DNA of 64,000 bases from Strongylocentrotus purpuratus (GCF_000002235.5 NW_022145596.1:31842140-31906139), one strand, 5' to 3'; positions 41,619 to 54,544 are shown, numbered from the stretch's first letter. Notes: generated from the letters alone by a model not told the origin. Translations and numbers: made by a program.

Positions 41619-41772
41619 CACGTACTTACACCGTGCGTGTGACGTGCGTTGCTGGTACTCCCTCCCTGCCTTTGCCACTCCCTCCCTACGTTTTCAGAAA
41701 AACGTGGCGGCCGTGGCCTCCCCAAAAACCGTACGGACTAAAAACACGCACGGTGGGATGTGACCAACGCTT

Positions 41773-42290
41773 TATGCTGAAAAGGGGGTGCTGGGAACAC
41801 GCATATGCGTACCCTAAATAACACTGAGTGGGGGGCCGGGCATACAGTAAATGGTCCAAAGTGGGGACATGGGTGTGTCGACTAATGTCCCCACAATGAA
41901 GGAATTTGCGTACATGTAACTCCTTCTTTGTGGGGACATTTGTCCGTTCCACACCCACGGTCCAAACTAAAGTGGGGATGTCATACACATGTATACACTT
42001 CGTTTAACCATACACATTGATTATGGGCATGAAACAAAAATACCGATAAGTCACTAGAGGGCGCTATTGACATAAATTGTTTGCCTTTTTTAGGATAATG
42101 ATCATTGGCTAGAGAGGTTTCCTTTGTCAATTACTGATGTTATGGGTCATATAACTTGAGACATTCCTCAGAGCCTGCAGTGGGTAAATTTTTTGTCTGA
42201 AGATGTTGAAACTTAACAGGTGATGGGTGCATACGCAAATACTCTTTGTTATTAATTTGACTCGTGGTTTCGCTCCTCTTTATGGCCCGA
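41773..42290. repeat. End of poly-C MITE, GGGGACATTTGTCC repeat and shared backbone
   Basis: The poly-C MITE resumes ('tatgctgaaaagggggtgct'), the palindromic repeat follows at 41840-41990 and then backbone shared with 7390-7870. The site near 42136 is the SINE-free counterpart of 7470-7713. Confidence 0.7.
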
Positions 42291-42573
42291 ACCAAAAATG
42301 AGCCCCAAGTGTGCGAACAGACAACTTTTTATTCATTGCGTCACATGTTTCCGAACTGATAATGCAGATGATTTGAGATTGTAACAGTTTTGGTTAGCCA
42401 AAATGGACGTACAATGAATCTTACATTGGGGCAGAATTTAAGGGGAGTCTGATATTTAAACAGGTGTTCGGATTCATATAAAAAATACCCTCTAGGGGGG
42501 GGGGGCAAAACCAAAGCCATGAGATTCATATCAGTTTTGCCAAGAAACAGGCAACACTAAGCTATATTTTATA

Positions 42574-43187
42574 CCGTGTGAGTCAAAAAAAAGTTTACAC
42601 CTTAAAAATTGCTAATTATTTTTAAAAATCATCTAAATGAAGAGTAAATTATAATACATCTAATGAAAGAGTGTTTTATCCCAAATCATTTGGTATCATT
42701 TTTGTGTGCTATGTGTTCACGCTTGGATGAACAGGAGGCATTGTTTGCGAGAATGCAAAAATCACTTGCGCCAAAGTGATGCCTACAGCATGTATTATGT
42801 TAGGATTAGCGGAGTGAGAGAATAAATTCAATGTATCAAATGAAATGCATTGCATATGCTTTTTGCAGAAGAAAAGTCACACACGCACAAATGTTCGTTG
42901 ATATTCGATATTTGATATGTGTGGCATGATTAATTTTGTTAAGAAAGTTATTTGGATCTGCAAAAACCGATTTAATACCCAAATCCCAATTGTTTTATAT
43001 AAACATCACATAAGCAACTTTGGCGACACCTGTTCATCCAAGCGTGAACACATACCACACCAAAATGATACCAAATGGTTTGGGATAAAACACTCTTTCA
43101 TAAGATGTATAATAATTTACTGTTCATAGATGATTTTTAAAATAATTAGAAATTTTCTAGATGTAAACTTTTTTTTGACTCACACTG
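42574..43187. mobile_element. Tc1/mariner-type MITE with ~230 bp inverted arms
   Basis: Ends CCGTGTGAGTCAAAAAAAAG and CTTTTTTTTGACTCACACTG are flanked by TA (42572-42573, 43188-43189). The arms stay inverted through 'gtgttcacgcttggatgaac' (about 42714) and its inverse (about 43043). Non-coding. Confidence 0.9.
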
Positions 43188-43189
43188 TA

Positions 43190-43500
43190 TAGGATTTCCC
43201 GGCCACATTCGCGTGTTTGTCATTCGAATTCATTTACTTTGCATTTAAGTTAGCGCAGATCGGCTTTGCCATGCCAATTATCATTCAATTTTCCAGTTTT
43301 TGTATTTGATTTAGAATTTTGGTCGAAGGGTTTCATAGATCTGTCATTCAATTTAGAAACTGCTCAACTAGCATTCAAATTAATATTCACTTGTCGAAGC
43401 GTAATTTCTACCATTTAAATTAACACCTGTCATTCGTATTCGTAATATTTGTATTCAAGTTAGGAATGTTAGGATGAAGAATTGCAACAAAATTTTACAG
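43190..43500. repeat. AGGATTTCCCG repeat, first copy
   Basis: It begins 'aggatttcccggccacattc' and contains many 'gtcattcaaatt' words. A direct relative at 44926-45235 starts 'aggatttcccgcccaaattc'. Family unknown. The two copies bracket about 1.4 kb including part of the LINE. Confidence 0.6.
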
Positions 43501-43734
43501 TTGTTTAAATAATGCATTTAAAATGCATGATTTGCCATTGGGGTCTAAGCTGTTTTAAGCCATTTATTTATTTTCAGGACAATGCAGATGGATGTAGTCA
43601 GACATAAAGTAAAGAAGGGGCGAAATCAAGGGATATGGCATTTCTGCACGGACATATTCATATACCCGGGAAAGGTGGGGGTACCCTCAATCGCCCCTTT
43701 TTACTACAGACTCGGAATTTTACAAAAGTAATTC

Positions 43735-44140
43735 ATATCGTCTCTTGTACCCAGCACACCCCTCTGTTTTTCTTAAAGAGTTTCATAGTCTACTTGCCCG
43801 CCAGCAGATCGATGGCTAAGGACATGGCTAAATAATGAATCATGTTCAAATTGTTGACTCTAGTCCCTACCCCAGTCACAATATTGTACCCTTCTTCCAT
43901 AATAAAATTATGATGAAATTATGATAAATATGATGAAACATAAGACAAACAACTTCCTTACATGAACATTTACAAATATAATGAGACCATCAGGTCCGTA
44001 GATGCAAGTCGTTTTTTTCTTCTTAACAATCAAACTTAAATGCTGATGTATATCAGATAAATCTTATAAGTATAAGTGTATAAATGCAAGAAAATGAAAT
44101 ATGATAAAATACACATGAAAAAACAATCTTGAAAGAAAAT
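43735..44140. repeat. Inverted repeat, left arm
   Basis: Matches the reverse complement of 45240-45567 plus 46196-46277. 'ccagcacacccctctgtttt' here equals the inverse at about 46258-46277. The right arm is split by a 5'-truncated LINE. Confidence 0.8.
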
Positions 44141-44179
44141 GAATGAGCTAAAAAAAGCGTGTAATAAACGAGAAATGTA

Positions 44180-44925
44180 TATAGTACATCGTTTTTAAAA
44201 GATATGGATTCAATTAATAGAGTTTTTCAAAAACTTTGTAAAAGTAAGTGGATTGAAAAAAATATGGATAAGACAATTTTTATTTGGTTAGGAGAGGAAA
44301 GTGATTGGCCGGGTTTACCTCTTTTTGGACATTGGGTACAACATATATAAATCCTAGGGGTATATTTTGTACGTCAATCCAAAATAAAAGATGATTTGAA
44401 CTATAAGGACATTTTGAGCAAAATCAAAAGACCAATCGGTTGGTGGAAGCAACGTGATTTAAAGATGTTTGTCAAAAATTAGATTGTTGAAAATATATGT
44501 ATTTTTTAAAGCTAAATTATGTTTCGTCTCGTATGCTAGTCCCACAGAACATTTTAGAAGAAATCGAAAAGATTTCTTTTGATTTTTTTAGGGGGAGAGA
44601 CAGAATAGAACAGAAAATATTATATCAAGATTACTGCGCTGGGGGACTCAGGGTAACGAATTTTAAGGTATTTGTCAAGACTCGGAGAATAATGTGGATC
44701 AAACGGTTGCTCTATGGAGAAAAGTATTCAGGTTGGAAAGTAACCTTTGACCACTTTTCCAGATTACTGGGGGTCGAATTATATTTCTATGTAATTATTA
44801 TATAAATAAAATGGACTTGAAGGGTATACCATCGTTTTATAAAGACATGTTGAAAGCATGGCAAGAATTAAATAAATGCAGACATTTTTGAGAAAATAAC
44901 AATAATCCGATTATATTTAGTATAG
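44180..44925 (+). pseudogene. LINE reverse transcriptase C-terminal region, copy 2
   Basis: Counterpart of 7985-8720. A 102-codon frame (44497-44805) reads MLVPQNILEEIEKISFDFF, DRIEQKILYQDYCAGGLRVT and MWIKRLLYGEKYSGWK, cleaner than copy 1 because the G-run is absent. The element continues at 53346 after the 8.4 kb nest. Confidence 0.75.
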
Positions 44926-45567
44926 GATTTCCCGCCCAAATTCGCGAGTTTGTCATTCAAATTAATTTGTCTTGCGTTCAAATTAGACGGTTTTAGTGCA
45001 GTCAGGTATATCTCGGGTTTATATTCCCTTTTCTAGTTTTCAAATCTATGGAATTTTCGTTAGAATCTACGTTTGTTTCATTCAAATTAATGAACAATGT
45101 GATTCTTTCGCTATTTGATCATTCGATTTGGCGCAACACCATTCTCTGACAACGCGACGGTGTACTTCTAGCATTCTAATTCATTTTTAGCCTTCAAATA
45201 AGCACTTTGTGCACTTAAGTTGAAGGACAATATACATTTCTCGTTTATTACACACTTTTTATAGCAAGATTGTTTTTTCATGTGTACTTCATCATACTTC
45301 ATTTTATTGTATTTATACACTTATACTTATTAGATTTATCTTATATTCATCAGCATTTAAGTTTGATTGTTAAGAAGAAAAAAACGACTTGCATCTACGG
45401 ACCTGAAGGTCTCATTATATTTGTAAATGTTCATGTAAGGAAGTTGTTTGTCTTATGTTTCATCATAAATTTATCATAATTTCATCGTAGTTTTATAATG
45501 GAAGAAGGGTACAATATTGTGACTGGGGTAGGGACTAGAGTCAACAATTTGAACATGATTCATTATT
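44926..45567. repeat. AGGATTTCCCG repeat second copy, then inverted-repeat right arm
   Basis: 44926-45235 is the direct relative of 43190-43500. 45240-45567 is the inverse of the 43840-44180 part of the left arm. Confidence 0.7.
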
Positions 45568-46195
45568 AATAATAATTCTCAGTTTTTATATAGCGCAAAT
45601 TACAATTAAGTCTCTAAGCGCTGTGGAAATAGAAAAAATTCAAGAAGTGAGTACAGAAGAAAGGAAATGATAAGAACATAATAGCATGATGAATATCCAA
45701 ACTGAAACTACATGTACATGTATAATACATTGTATTGTATAAGGAATGGTACACGCTTACATTTGAAAAAGGTAAGACTTTAACAGAGGCTTGAATTTAT
45801 CAAGAGAAGAACATTCTTTGATATTAATAGGAAGTTTGTTCCATAATTGAGGGAATGCATATTGAAATGCTCTATGCCCATATGATATTGTAGACACCGT
45901 AAAGGGGACAAACAACTGTCTTGAACTAGAACGAAGCTGCCTAATTGGATGATACTCATTGAGAAGCTGTTGTAAGTAGAGAGGAGCCAATTTATGCTGA
46001 CATTTGAATGTTATTACAAGAAGTTTAAATATTAATCTATCTTTAACTAGCAGCCAATGTAAATTACGAAATATGAGGGAAACTGATTCTCGTGAATGTG
46101 TTCTAGTAATGAGCCTGGCAGCAGAATTTTGTATTCGCTGCAGTCTACAAAGCAGTGTATCAGGCAGACCGTACAATAAACCATTAGCCATGTTT
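45568..46195 (-). mobile_element. 5'-truncated CR1/L2-like LINE
   Basis: On the minus strand, an open frame of 144 codons (46191-45757) reads LLCRLQRIQNSAARLITRTH, FRNLHWLLVKDRLIFKLLVI and AFPQLWNKLPINIKECSSLD and ends KSYLFQM. This is the standard C-terminus of CR1/L2/jockey-type ORF2. It is followed by a UTR and the tail 'gcgctatataaaaactgaga' plus (ATT)n at 45568. It split the inverted-repeat arm, so it is younger than that arm. Confidence 0.85.
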
Positions 46196-46569
46196 AGCCA
46201 TGTCTTTAGTCATCGGTCTGCTGGCGGGCAAGTAGACTATGAAACTCTTTAAGAAAAACAGAGGGGTGTGCTGGGTCCTTGCAGACGGGCATCTTTCCAG
46301 CTTCCCTCAAGTCCTCGCTCGTCATTCCCACACTGAAAAAAACCCAGTTTAGAACCAGAGAGCCTCAATCACTACCGCCCCATATCTAATCTACCATTTC
46401 TTGGAAAAGTGATTGAACGTGTCGTCTGTAAGCAACTAATGTCATACCTTGATGGAAACTCTCTTCTGGCGTCTAGGCAGTCTGCCTACAGGCAGTATCA
46501 CAGTGTGGAAACAGCCCTAGTAAGAGTCCAAAATGATCTTCTCCAAACTTTGGATAGCAGAAATGAAGC

Positions 46570-46802
46570 TGTTATGTTCTTATAAAAGACCAGTTGGAGA
46601 GCTTTGATTGAACTAATAAGTTGTATAGCTTTATTGAGGCTCTATGTCAGTCAGACATCTTTGTAGGCATCTCATGTACAAGTACTCATTGTTTCATAAC
46701 ATGACCTGGCATGAGTCATGGGTTGCAGGTCATTCTATATTTAGTTATACATGCTAGTCTGTATTTGCAGACTCTGTTAAACTACATGTAGCTATCACTA
46801 CA
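46570..46802 (-). repeat. 3' LTR of the gypsy element
   Basis: Runs TGTTATGTTC to ATCACTACA. It lies at the low-coordinate end because the element is on the minus strand. Confidence 0.92.
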
Positions 46803-49800
46803 CCTCCCTTCTTTAAAAGAGGTTTACATATACATATATAAAACTTCTTAAACTGTACAGAGTGACAGGGTGGACTACCTGTACACTCGCGACTGTACTA
46901 GGGCATTATTCTGTCCCTTAAAGCTGGAGTACTGTCGCTTTCAAATATATAACTTATTACGCGACAGTCCATATCTTTCAAGGTTGCGATTCGCGAAACT
47001 GGAATTCTCCGTTGAGGTTGAGTGATATCTGTTGATTTTTGTAATCAAAGTGACTGATTAAATCCGGTTATATTTTTAAACTATAACATGCAAATATATG
47101 TGTCATGCTTATGCAATCCTGCAGTTATGTTATAAAGTCCAAGTTGAACTCTGTAACTATAAACTATTTACAAAACGCGAAAGTCTTTCTCTGTAGTTCG
47201 CTTTCATTTATTTACAAGTTCAAGCGATCTGGCGGTTTAATAACTCGTCCGCTTCTGGTTCTGGTTGATGACGTAGTTGAGCTTTCTTCAGATGCTGGTT
47301 GCTCTGTAGCTTCTGCAGTGTCATCTAGCTCGAAGTCATCCTGTGTTGGTAGTGGAATAGACTCGGCTTGTTGTTGACGTGGGACTGGCCTGAGGTGACG
47401 TCTGTTTCTGCGACGCATCTCTCCTGTTTCTGTCTCGATCTGGTATGATCTGTTTCGATCCTGGACAGACCTGACAATACCACGTTTCGACCAGGTGTTG
47501 GTTTTCATGTCTTGGAGTATCACATGATCTCCAGGCTTTAGCTTTGACAAGTCTCGAGCATGTTTGTCGAATCGCTCTTTTTGCTTCACCTTATGATCCT
47601 CCTTTCTTCCCCTCACCAATCGAGTATTGACCTAGCTGTTGGTTGTCGAGTAAACTGTCAAGCATGGGGAGATTCGATCGAAGTCGACGATTGTAGAGGA
47701 GTTCTGCCGGAGACTTTCCGCATGCTAGTGGTGAACTGCGATAGACTTGTAGAGCTCTGTGGATATCCTGTCCATTGTGCTGTGACTTCAATATGAGTTT
47801 TTTTACAATCTTCACAGCATTCTCTGCGAGGCCATTGGATTGCGGATAATATGGACTCGATGTAGAATGGTGAAAATCCCATTCTTTTGCAAAGCTCTGG
47901 AACTCTTGGCTTGCAAATTGAGGACCATTATCCGACATGAGTTCACATGGCGTTCCATGGCGAGCAAATACTGCTTTCATGTGGTTGATCACGGCCTTGC
48001 TACTAGTAGAAGTCATAGTACATACTTCAATGAACTGTGAATAGTAGTCGACGATGACCATGTACTCTCTATTGTTCAGCGTGAACAAATCAACAGCAAC
48101 TTTTCCCCACGGGCGGTTCGGCACGTCATGAGGATGTAGACTTTCAGCTAGCTGTTTTGGTCTGTACATTAGGCATGAAGTCCAACTTTGGACCATTTCA
48201 GTGATGTCTGTGTTGATTCTGGGCCAATAGATGACTTCTCTAGCACGTTTCTTACACTTCTCGATGCCTAAGTGTCCTTCATGGATTTTGTTTAGCATGA
48301 ACCTTCTCATAGTAGTGGGAACCACTATTTTGCTGCCTTTGAAGATGATGCCATCTGCTTCAAAGAGTTCACTCCTGATGTTCCAGTATTCCCTGACTCG
48401 AACTGGACATTGCTGCTTCGTTTCCGGCCAACCATCTCTGATGATGCCTAGCAGCTCTTGCAGTTGATCATCTTTCTTTGTCTCTTCGACACTCTGATTT
48501 CGTTTGTTCGATGTAACTGGCATGCTCTTGACAATAGCATCTACGTAGACTCTGATATCTTCCTCAGTTTCAGCATTCAACTCAGCCTTTGGATCTACTG
48601 CTCTGGACAATGTATCAGCAGTATACATGTACTTTCCAGGCGTGTACAAGACCTTGAGATCCTATCTCTGTACCCTGATGAGTAACCTTTGAATGCGTAG
48701 GGGACAGTCACCCAGTGACTTTACAAACAGTGGAATAAGTGGCTTGTGATCAGTCTCCACTTCTACTTGTTGTCCATAGATGTATTGATGGAATCTTTCA
48801 CATGCGTATGTGATTGCCAGCAATTCTTTCTCGATCTGTGCATATCTAGTCTCTGCATCAGTCATTGATCTAGATGCATATGCGATCGGAACCCAATCTT
48901 GATCATATTGCTGTAGTAGCACTGCACCAATACCATCCTTTGATGCGTCTGCTGACAGCTTGGTTGGTTTCTTGCTGTCATAGAAATGTAGGACTGGCTC
49001 TTGTATCAGAGCTTGTTTCAACTGATTCCATGCATCCTCTTGTGCATGATCCCATGTCCATACATTCTTTTTGTCTAGTAGATGTCTCAGTGCTGCTGAC
49101 TTGGTCGACAGATCTGGAATGAACTTCCCTTGGTAATTGATCATACCCAAGAACCGTTGGACATCTTTCCGACATTTCGGTCTCTCAATGTTCAAGATAG
49201 CAGACACTTTCTTTGGATCAGGTTGGACTCCTTGTATCACTGATCAAGTCACCAATGAATGTGAGCTTCTTGACATTGAACTCGCATTTGTCTTTGTTCA
49301 ACTTGAGATTCATTTTTCTCACAATGCTGAGAACCTCTCTCAACCTGTCATCATGCTCCTGTTGGGTAGTTCCCCATACAATCACATCATCCATCATTGT
49401 GTTAACTCCCGGAATGTGTGCAAACAGTTGGTGCACTATCTTGTGATAGACTTCCGGAGCACTACAAATACCAAAAGGTAGTCTCAAGAACTTGTACCTT
49501 CCGTATGGCGTGATAAACGTACAAAGCTTGGAGCTTTCGTCATCTAGTTGGATCTGCCAAAAACCACTAGACGCATCTAACTTGCTGAAGTATTTGGCTC
49601 CTGCAAAATGTGCAGTTATATCAGCTCTTGATGGCAATTGATAGTGTTCTCTTTTGATTGCTTGGTTCAGGTCTCTTGGATCTAGACAGACCCTGAGCTG
49701 ACCGTTCTTTTTCATCACCACCACGAGAGAAGAAACCCAATCAGTTGGCTCATCAACTCGTGTGATTACGTCTATTCGTTCCATCTTATCTAACTCGTCT

Positions 49801-51537
49801 TTGAGTTTATCTTTAAGTGGAAATAGAACTTTGCGACATGCATGCTGAACATGATGTTCGTCCTCTCTCAATGTGATGTGGTGTTTACCAGGAAGACAAC
49901 CTAGACCTACAAACACATCTTGATAGTCTTGAACTACACTTTTACCCGTTCCGTGTTCAGTTTGTTTCTCAACATGATACACCCGTTTCACCAGATACAA
50001 GTCTTCACTCGTCCGCAATCCTAACAAAGGCTGACGATTTCCAGGAATGACTAGACACGGCACATTGCGTTTGATCCCTTTGTACTCAACTTGTACACAA
50101 CAACGACCTTTGACCGGGATATCTGTCTCATAATAACCTGTCAACATCACTTTGGCTTTTTGTAGCTTTGGTTTTGGTTTCAATTTGTGAAATACTGTCT
50201 CAGGAAGAAGATTCGCCTGAGCACCAGTATCAACCTTGAAGTCAACCGGCTGGTTATTGACTAGTAGATTAACTATCCATTCATCCTTGGATTCTTTTGA
50301 TTCAACAGAGCAAATCACGAAACCCTCTGAATCTACCTCCAAGTGCTGCAGTTCATTGACCTTGGCTACTGGGGTTTTACAACATTTAGCAAAATGATTC
50401 TGCTTACCGCACTTCTTGCATGTTTGACCTTGTGCGGGACATTTGTCTTTGCTATGTCGGTTTCCGCACCTGCTACATGCATTACTTTTAGTACGACCTT
50501 GAGGCTCTGACCGTTTTGACTTTGAACCAGGAAATTTCTTCTAGTCTTGCTGAAAGAATCTACCGGAATTGAGGCGTTTTCCCCTGCGGAACTCAACGCT
50601 TGCGCCTGCGTTCGAGTTTGTTCAGCCGCACGACATACTTGCAACGTTTTAACCAATGTAAGATCATCTTGCCTCAACAAACGTTCTCTTAGACCATCGT
50701 CTAAAATACCACAGATAATTCTGTCCTGGATAAGACTCTTTTTCAACATGGAAAACTCACATGACTGAGCACGACTCCGCAATTCTGTTGCGTACTGATC
50801 AACACTCTCATGCACTAACTGAGATCTTGTGAAAAATCTATGTCTCTCATACGTTAGATTACGTTTCGGCATGCAATATTCCTCATATTTGTTCAACACT
50901 TTCTCAAGCTTCATGCTCTCACCCTCAGCAAATACAAACGTATTATACAATTCCAAGGCAGCATCGCCAATCACGTGTAGAAGCATTGATGTTTGTAACT
51001 TTTCATCTTTTTCAGACATTCCTGAGGCAACATTGTATAGAGTGAATTTCTGTTTAAATCTTCTCCAGTTCTCGGAAATATTTCCCTTTAAGTCGAGTGG
51101 AGGAGGTTGACTGAGATTTGCCATTTTGTTTCTTTTTGTTTCTTAGCCTAGTGTAGTCACTCACATGAACAGCATAACAATTAGCTTTTTCTTTTTGTAT
51201 CTTTGCAACAATTACTTTAAGCTCAACTATTAACTTTCACTGAGTTATTCTGTATGTTCATGTCCCCTATATGTCACGCTTACTGCCCGTTATACTGGAA
51301 CTGGCCCGGCACAGAACTATGCACTCCAATCCATACAACGACAGCGCTAACTATTAAGGACATAACTACATTCACTGGACATACACTTAGACTCTAAGCC
51401 CTCTACGGCTCTAGCTCTCATCATCTCTCACATCACAAAGAATTGGATCGAACTGGCCTGATTTCAATGATTCCTCCATATATATACTGTAAGCTGGGTT
51501 GCTCAGCACAAACACTGGCTGCTAAGTTCTGACACCA

Positions 51538-51758
51538 TATTATATTCTTATAAAAGACCAGTTGGAGAGCTTTGATTGAACTAATAAATTGTATAGCTTT
51601 ATTGAGGCTCTATGTCAGTCTTTGTAGGCATCTCATGTACAAGTACTCATTGTTTCCTAACATGACCTGGCATGAGTCATGGGTTGCAGGTCATTCTATA
51701 TTTAGTTATACATGCTAGTCTGTATTTGCAGACTCTACTACATGTAGCTATCACTACA
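51538..51758 (-). repeat. 5' LTR of the gypsy element
   Basis: Aligns to 46570-46802 throughout, with a few substitutions and two small length differences, and ends ATCACTACA before GAAGC. Confidence 0.92.
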
Positions 51759-53105
51759 GAAGCAATCCTTGTCTTATTGGACCTTACCTCCGCATTTGAT
51801 ACGGTCGACCATCATATTCTTCTAACTGGGCTGAAAGAAAGATTTGGAATCACAGGCATTGGTGCTGACTGGTTAGCGTCATATCTTTCCAATCGGCAAC
51901 AGCGAGTGTGGGTTGATGAAGCAACATCTGATCCAATTAGTCTTCGATGGGGGGTCCCCCAAGGATCAGTAATTGGCCCGTTGCTATTTGTATGCTATTC
52001 AAATGTATTTGTATGCTATATAAATGTCTTATGACAAGCGCTGTATAAGTAAAAGTTATTATTATTATTATTACAACTCCAGTTCAACAGATAATTCATG
52101 CACATGGCCTGTCCTGCATGATGTATGCAGATAACACACAGCTGTACATCTCTATGAACTCCGATGACAGAAATTGAGCAATCAGAAAGCTTGATGTGTG
52201 TCTTAAGGAGGTTCGAACGTGGATGGGAGGTAACCATCTCTTCTTAAATGACAACAAGACGGAAGTATTACATGTATCATCTCACATGAAGAGCAACCAG
52301 GAACTGCCACCTTTCTGCTTTGGAGAAATCAAGCCCTAGGGGTAGTCATCGACAAACATCTATCTCTTCGTCGCCACATAAATTTGGTGTGTCGCAGAGC
52401 TTCGTTCGCCTTAAGAAGAATTGGTGGTATTCGCCATCTCCTTAACCAGAAGACAACAGAAATACTGATCCATGCGTTTGTCACATCACTGCTGGACAAC
52501 TGTAACAGTCTTCTCTTCGGCGTTCCTGACAAAGACATTTCCAAACTCCAACGAATTCAGAACTCTGCCGCCCGTCTTGTATCTATGTCAAGTAAATACA
52601 ATCACATCACTCCCATCTTAAAGGAGCTCCATTGGTTACCTATTCCCGCACGCATCCACTACAAAGTTATCCTGCTCACATTTAAAGCAATCCATGGCCT
52701 TGCTCATACTTACCTATCCGAGTTGATAGCCCAATATCTACCAACCAGATCAGTCAGATCTGCCTCGCAAAATCTGCTAGTAGTAAATAGAAGCAGAACC
52801 AAATCTTTCGGTGACAGGTCGTTTGAATGTGCTGCACCAACCCTTTAGAACTCTCTTCCTAGCACTCTACGTGCTCAATCAAACATAGACATATTCCATA
52901 AAGAACTCAAGACATATTTGTTCAACATTTCCTTTTAATTTTGTACTGGTTCCAAAGGGTTGGTGCAGCACATACCATCTTTGTGACTGACTGAATGTTG
53001 ATGTTTATTTATCTATTCATATTTTATTTTATTTTATTGCCAGGAGGGTCAAATCTGACTGACATGAGCGCTATACAAGAACCCACTATTATTATTATTA
53101 TTATT

Positions 53106-53346
53106 ATTGGGCCTTCCCTACCATTATAATAATTTTCAAATATTACATGTATCACTTTTAATAGAAGCTACTTTCGATTTTTCTAATGTATAACGTTTGC
53201 CTACTTTCTTGTAAGTTTTGATTATAATTATATGTAATTATTTCTATATATGTCTTTATTTCTATTGTCTTCTACATTTGTAAAGCCCATTGGTATTACC
53301 TTTGGTAATTAAATGCGCTATATAAGAGCTAACTATTATTATTATT
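53106..53346 (+). mobile_element. Short LINE/SINE 3' end
   Basis: AT-rich sequence ending 'aatgcgctatataagagcta' and (ATT)n at 53330-53345. It resembles the tails at 45568 and 53080 but belongs to another copy. Confidence 0.55.
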
Positions 53347-54525
53347 ATATACGAAAGAGAGCTCTTTAAATTTGGTTTTGAGTCGGACCATTTTTGTTCC
53401 TTTTGTAGACAAGAAGTAGAGACATACCAACATTTATGTTTAGATTGTCTTAAAGTTAAACGATTATGGCAGGAGGTAATTAAAAAGTTACATTTACTCG
53501 AAGTTCACAGTAATGATTGGAAACCCATTTTGGGGGGAATATCCGGCAATACTGCAAAAATATTTGTAATAAATTGTATCATATTTCTAGTAAAGAATAT
53601 CATTTTTATTTTCTAAAAAACAAGGAACTCTGCCATCTGTACAGAAAGTAGTACATATGCTGAAAGATTACAGAGACGAGGAATACAGAATAGCCTTCAA
53701 AAAGGGAAAACTGGGGATGCACTTACAGAAATGGGAACAAATCAATGCATTTTTACTTTAATGGATGTGTGTATGTTTTTATTTTTGTTTTAATTCTCTC
53801 TCTTGTACAGGTGGATAAACCGGAACAGGTTGCATGTAGTGTGTGTGATGGTGTGAAGTGGTGGGAGGTGGGTGGGCTAGAGGGGAGGGAGTGTCATGAG
53901 TTTGTGTGGTGCGAGTTGAGGGTGTGCCGTGTGCGAGTGTGTGATTGGATCGGACTATGTAAAATTCATAGCTTCCTTTATTCTTGTTTTGATTGTGAAC
54001 TGTTACGTGAAAGAGAAAATGTATAAACATGTATGATCTGAGATTTGTCAATGTTCATTGTTCATTGATTGATGTAATTCATGAAGTGTTTTGTATCGAA
54101 GATCTTGCTTTGTATTACTTACCGTGATGATTCTTTTGTAATGTGAATTTTATGAGGAAGGAAATCTCCGGAACTGGTTGCATGCAGTGTGTGTGTTGAA
54201 AGGGGTTGTGGTGTGGGTGGGCTAGAGGGGGTTGTCATGAGTTTGTTGGTGTGAGCGTGTGTGATAGGGTGGGACTATGTAACTTTAAACCTTCCTCTAT
54301 TGTTATTTTGATTATAAACTGTTATATGCAAGAAAAAAATGTAGAATCATGTACAATCTGAGATTTTTTCTATGTTGTTCATTGATTGATGTAATTCATG
54401 AAGTGTCTTGTATCAAAGATCTTGTTTTATATTACTCATTGTGATAATTTCTTGTTATTGTGAATTTCTTGTTATGTGAATTTATGAGGAAGGAAATAAA
54501 ATATAATTAAAACAAAAAAATAAAT
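53346..54525 (+). mobile_element. LINE knuckle, C-terminus and 3' UTR, copy 2
   Basis: Counterpart of 9188-10712. It encodes FESDHFCSFCRQEVETYQHL and LKVKRLWQEVIKKLHLLEV, then a C-terminus to about 53760. The 3' UTR is duplicated (about 53820-54165 and 54170-54490) as in copy 1 and ends in the A-rich tail. The site near 53688 lacks the SINE of copy 1. Confidence 0.72.
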
Positions 54526-54544
54526 TATGATTTTAGACAGTTTT

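Larger units (their letters stand above)
38306..41772 (+). mobile_element. Autonomous-type PIF/Harbinger element, nearly intact
   Basis: Starts AAGCGTTGGTCACATCCCAC and ends GTGGGATGTGACCAACGCTT, with arms inverted over several hundred bases (CCACGGCCGCCACGTTTT and its inverse inside). It encloses a two-exon DDE transposase at 38753-40300. A further TGCGGTGG-type end lies inside at 40946, also followed by TTA (40947-40949), and a hAT MITE splits the right arm at 41236-41618. The second Harbinger gene (Myb/SANT-like) was not seen. Arms rich in CGTACG and ACGTGC words give long spurious frames. Confidence 0.88.
46570..51758 (-). mobile_element. Ty3/gypsy LTR retrotransposon (fossil, young)
   Basis: Two LTRs of 233 and 221 bp bound the element, with GAAGC on both sides (46565-46569, 51759-51763). 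It is inserted in a CR1-like LINE. Reading on the minus strand the parts are: gag with a CCHC-type knuckle (about 50.4-51.1 kb), protease and reverse transcriptase (about 49.2-50.3 kb), RNase H (about 48.7-49.2 kb) and integrase with a C-terminal GPY/chromodomain-like tail region (about 47.2-48.6 kb). A primer-binding site lies beside the right LTR and a purine tract beside the left. The pol type recalls the Mag/SURL group. The LTRs differ by only a few percent, so it is recent. The coding region is broken in about three or four places. Confidence 0.92.
46278..53105 (+). mobile_element. CR1/L2-like LINE split by a Ty3/gypsy element
   Basis: 5' truncated. 46287-46569 encodes SLVIPTLKKPSLEPESLNHY, RPISNLPFLGKVIERVV and QYHSVETALVRVQNDLLQTL. 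After the gypsy insertion, 51764 onward gives ILVLLDLTSAFDTVDHHILL and WGVPQGSVIGPLLF. A short (ATT)n-tailed fragment interrupts at about 51990-52075. Then come MYADNTQLYIS (YADN where YADD is expected), LQRIQNSAARLVSMSSKYNH, ELHWLPIPARIHYKVI and a UTR with 'gagcgctatacaagaaccca' and (ATT)n at 53080-53107. The D-to-N change and two stops make it inactive. Confidence 0.85.
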
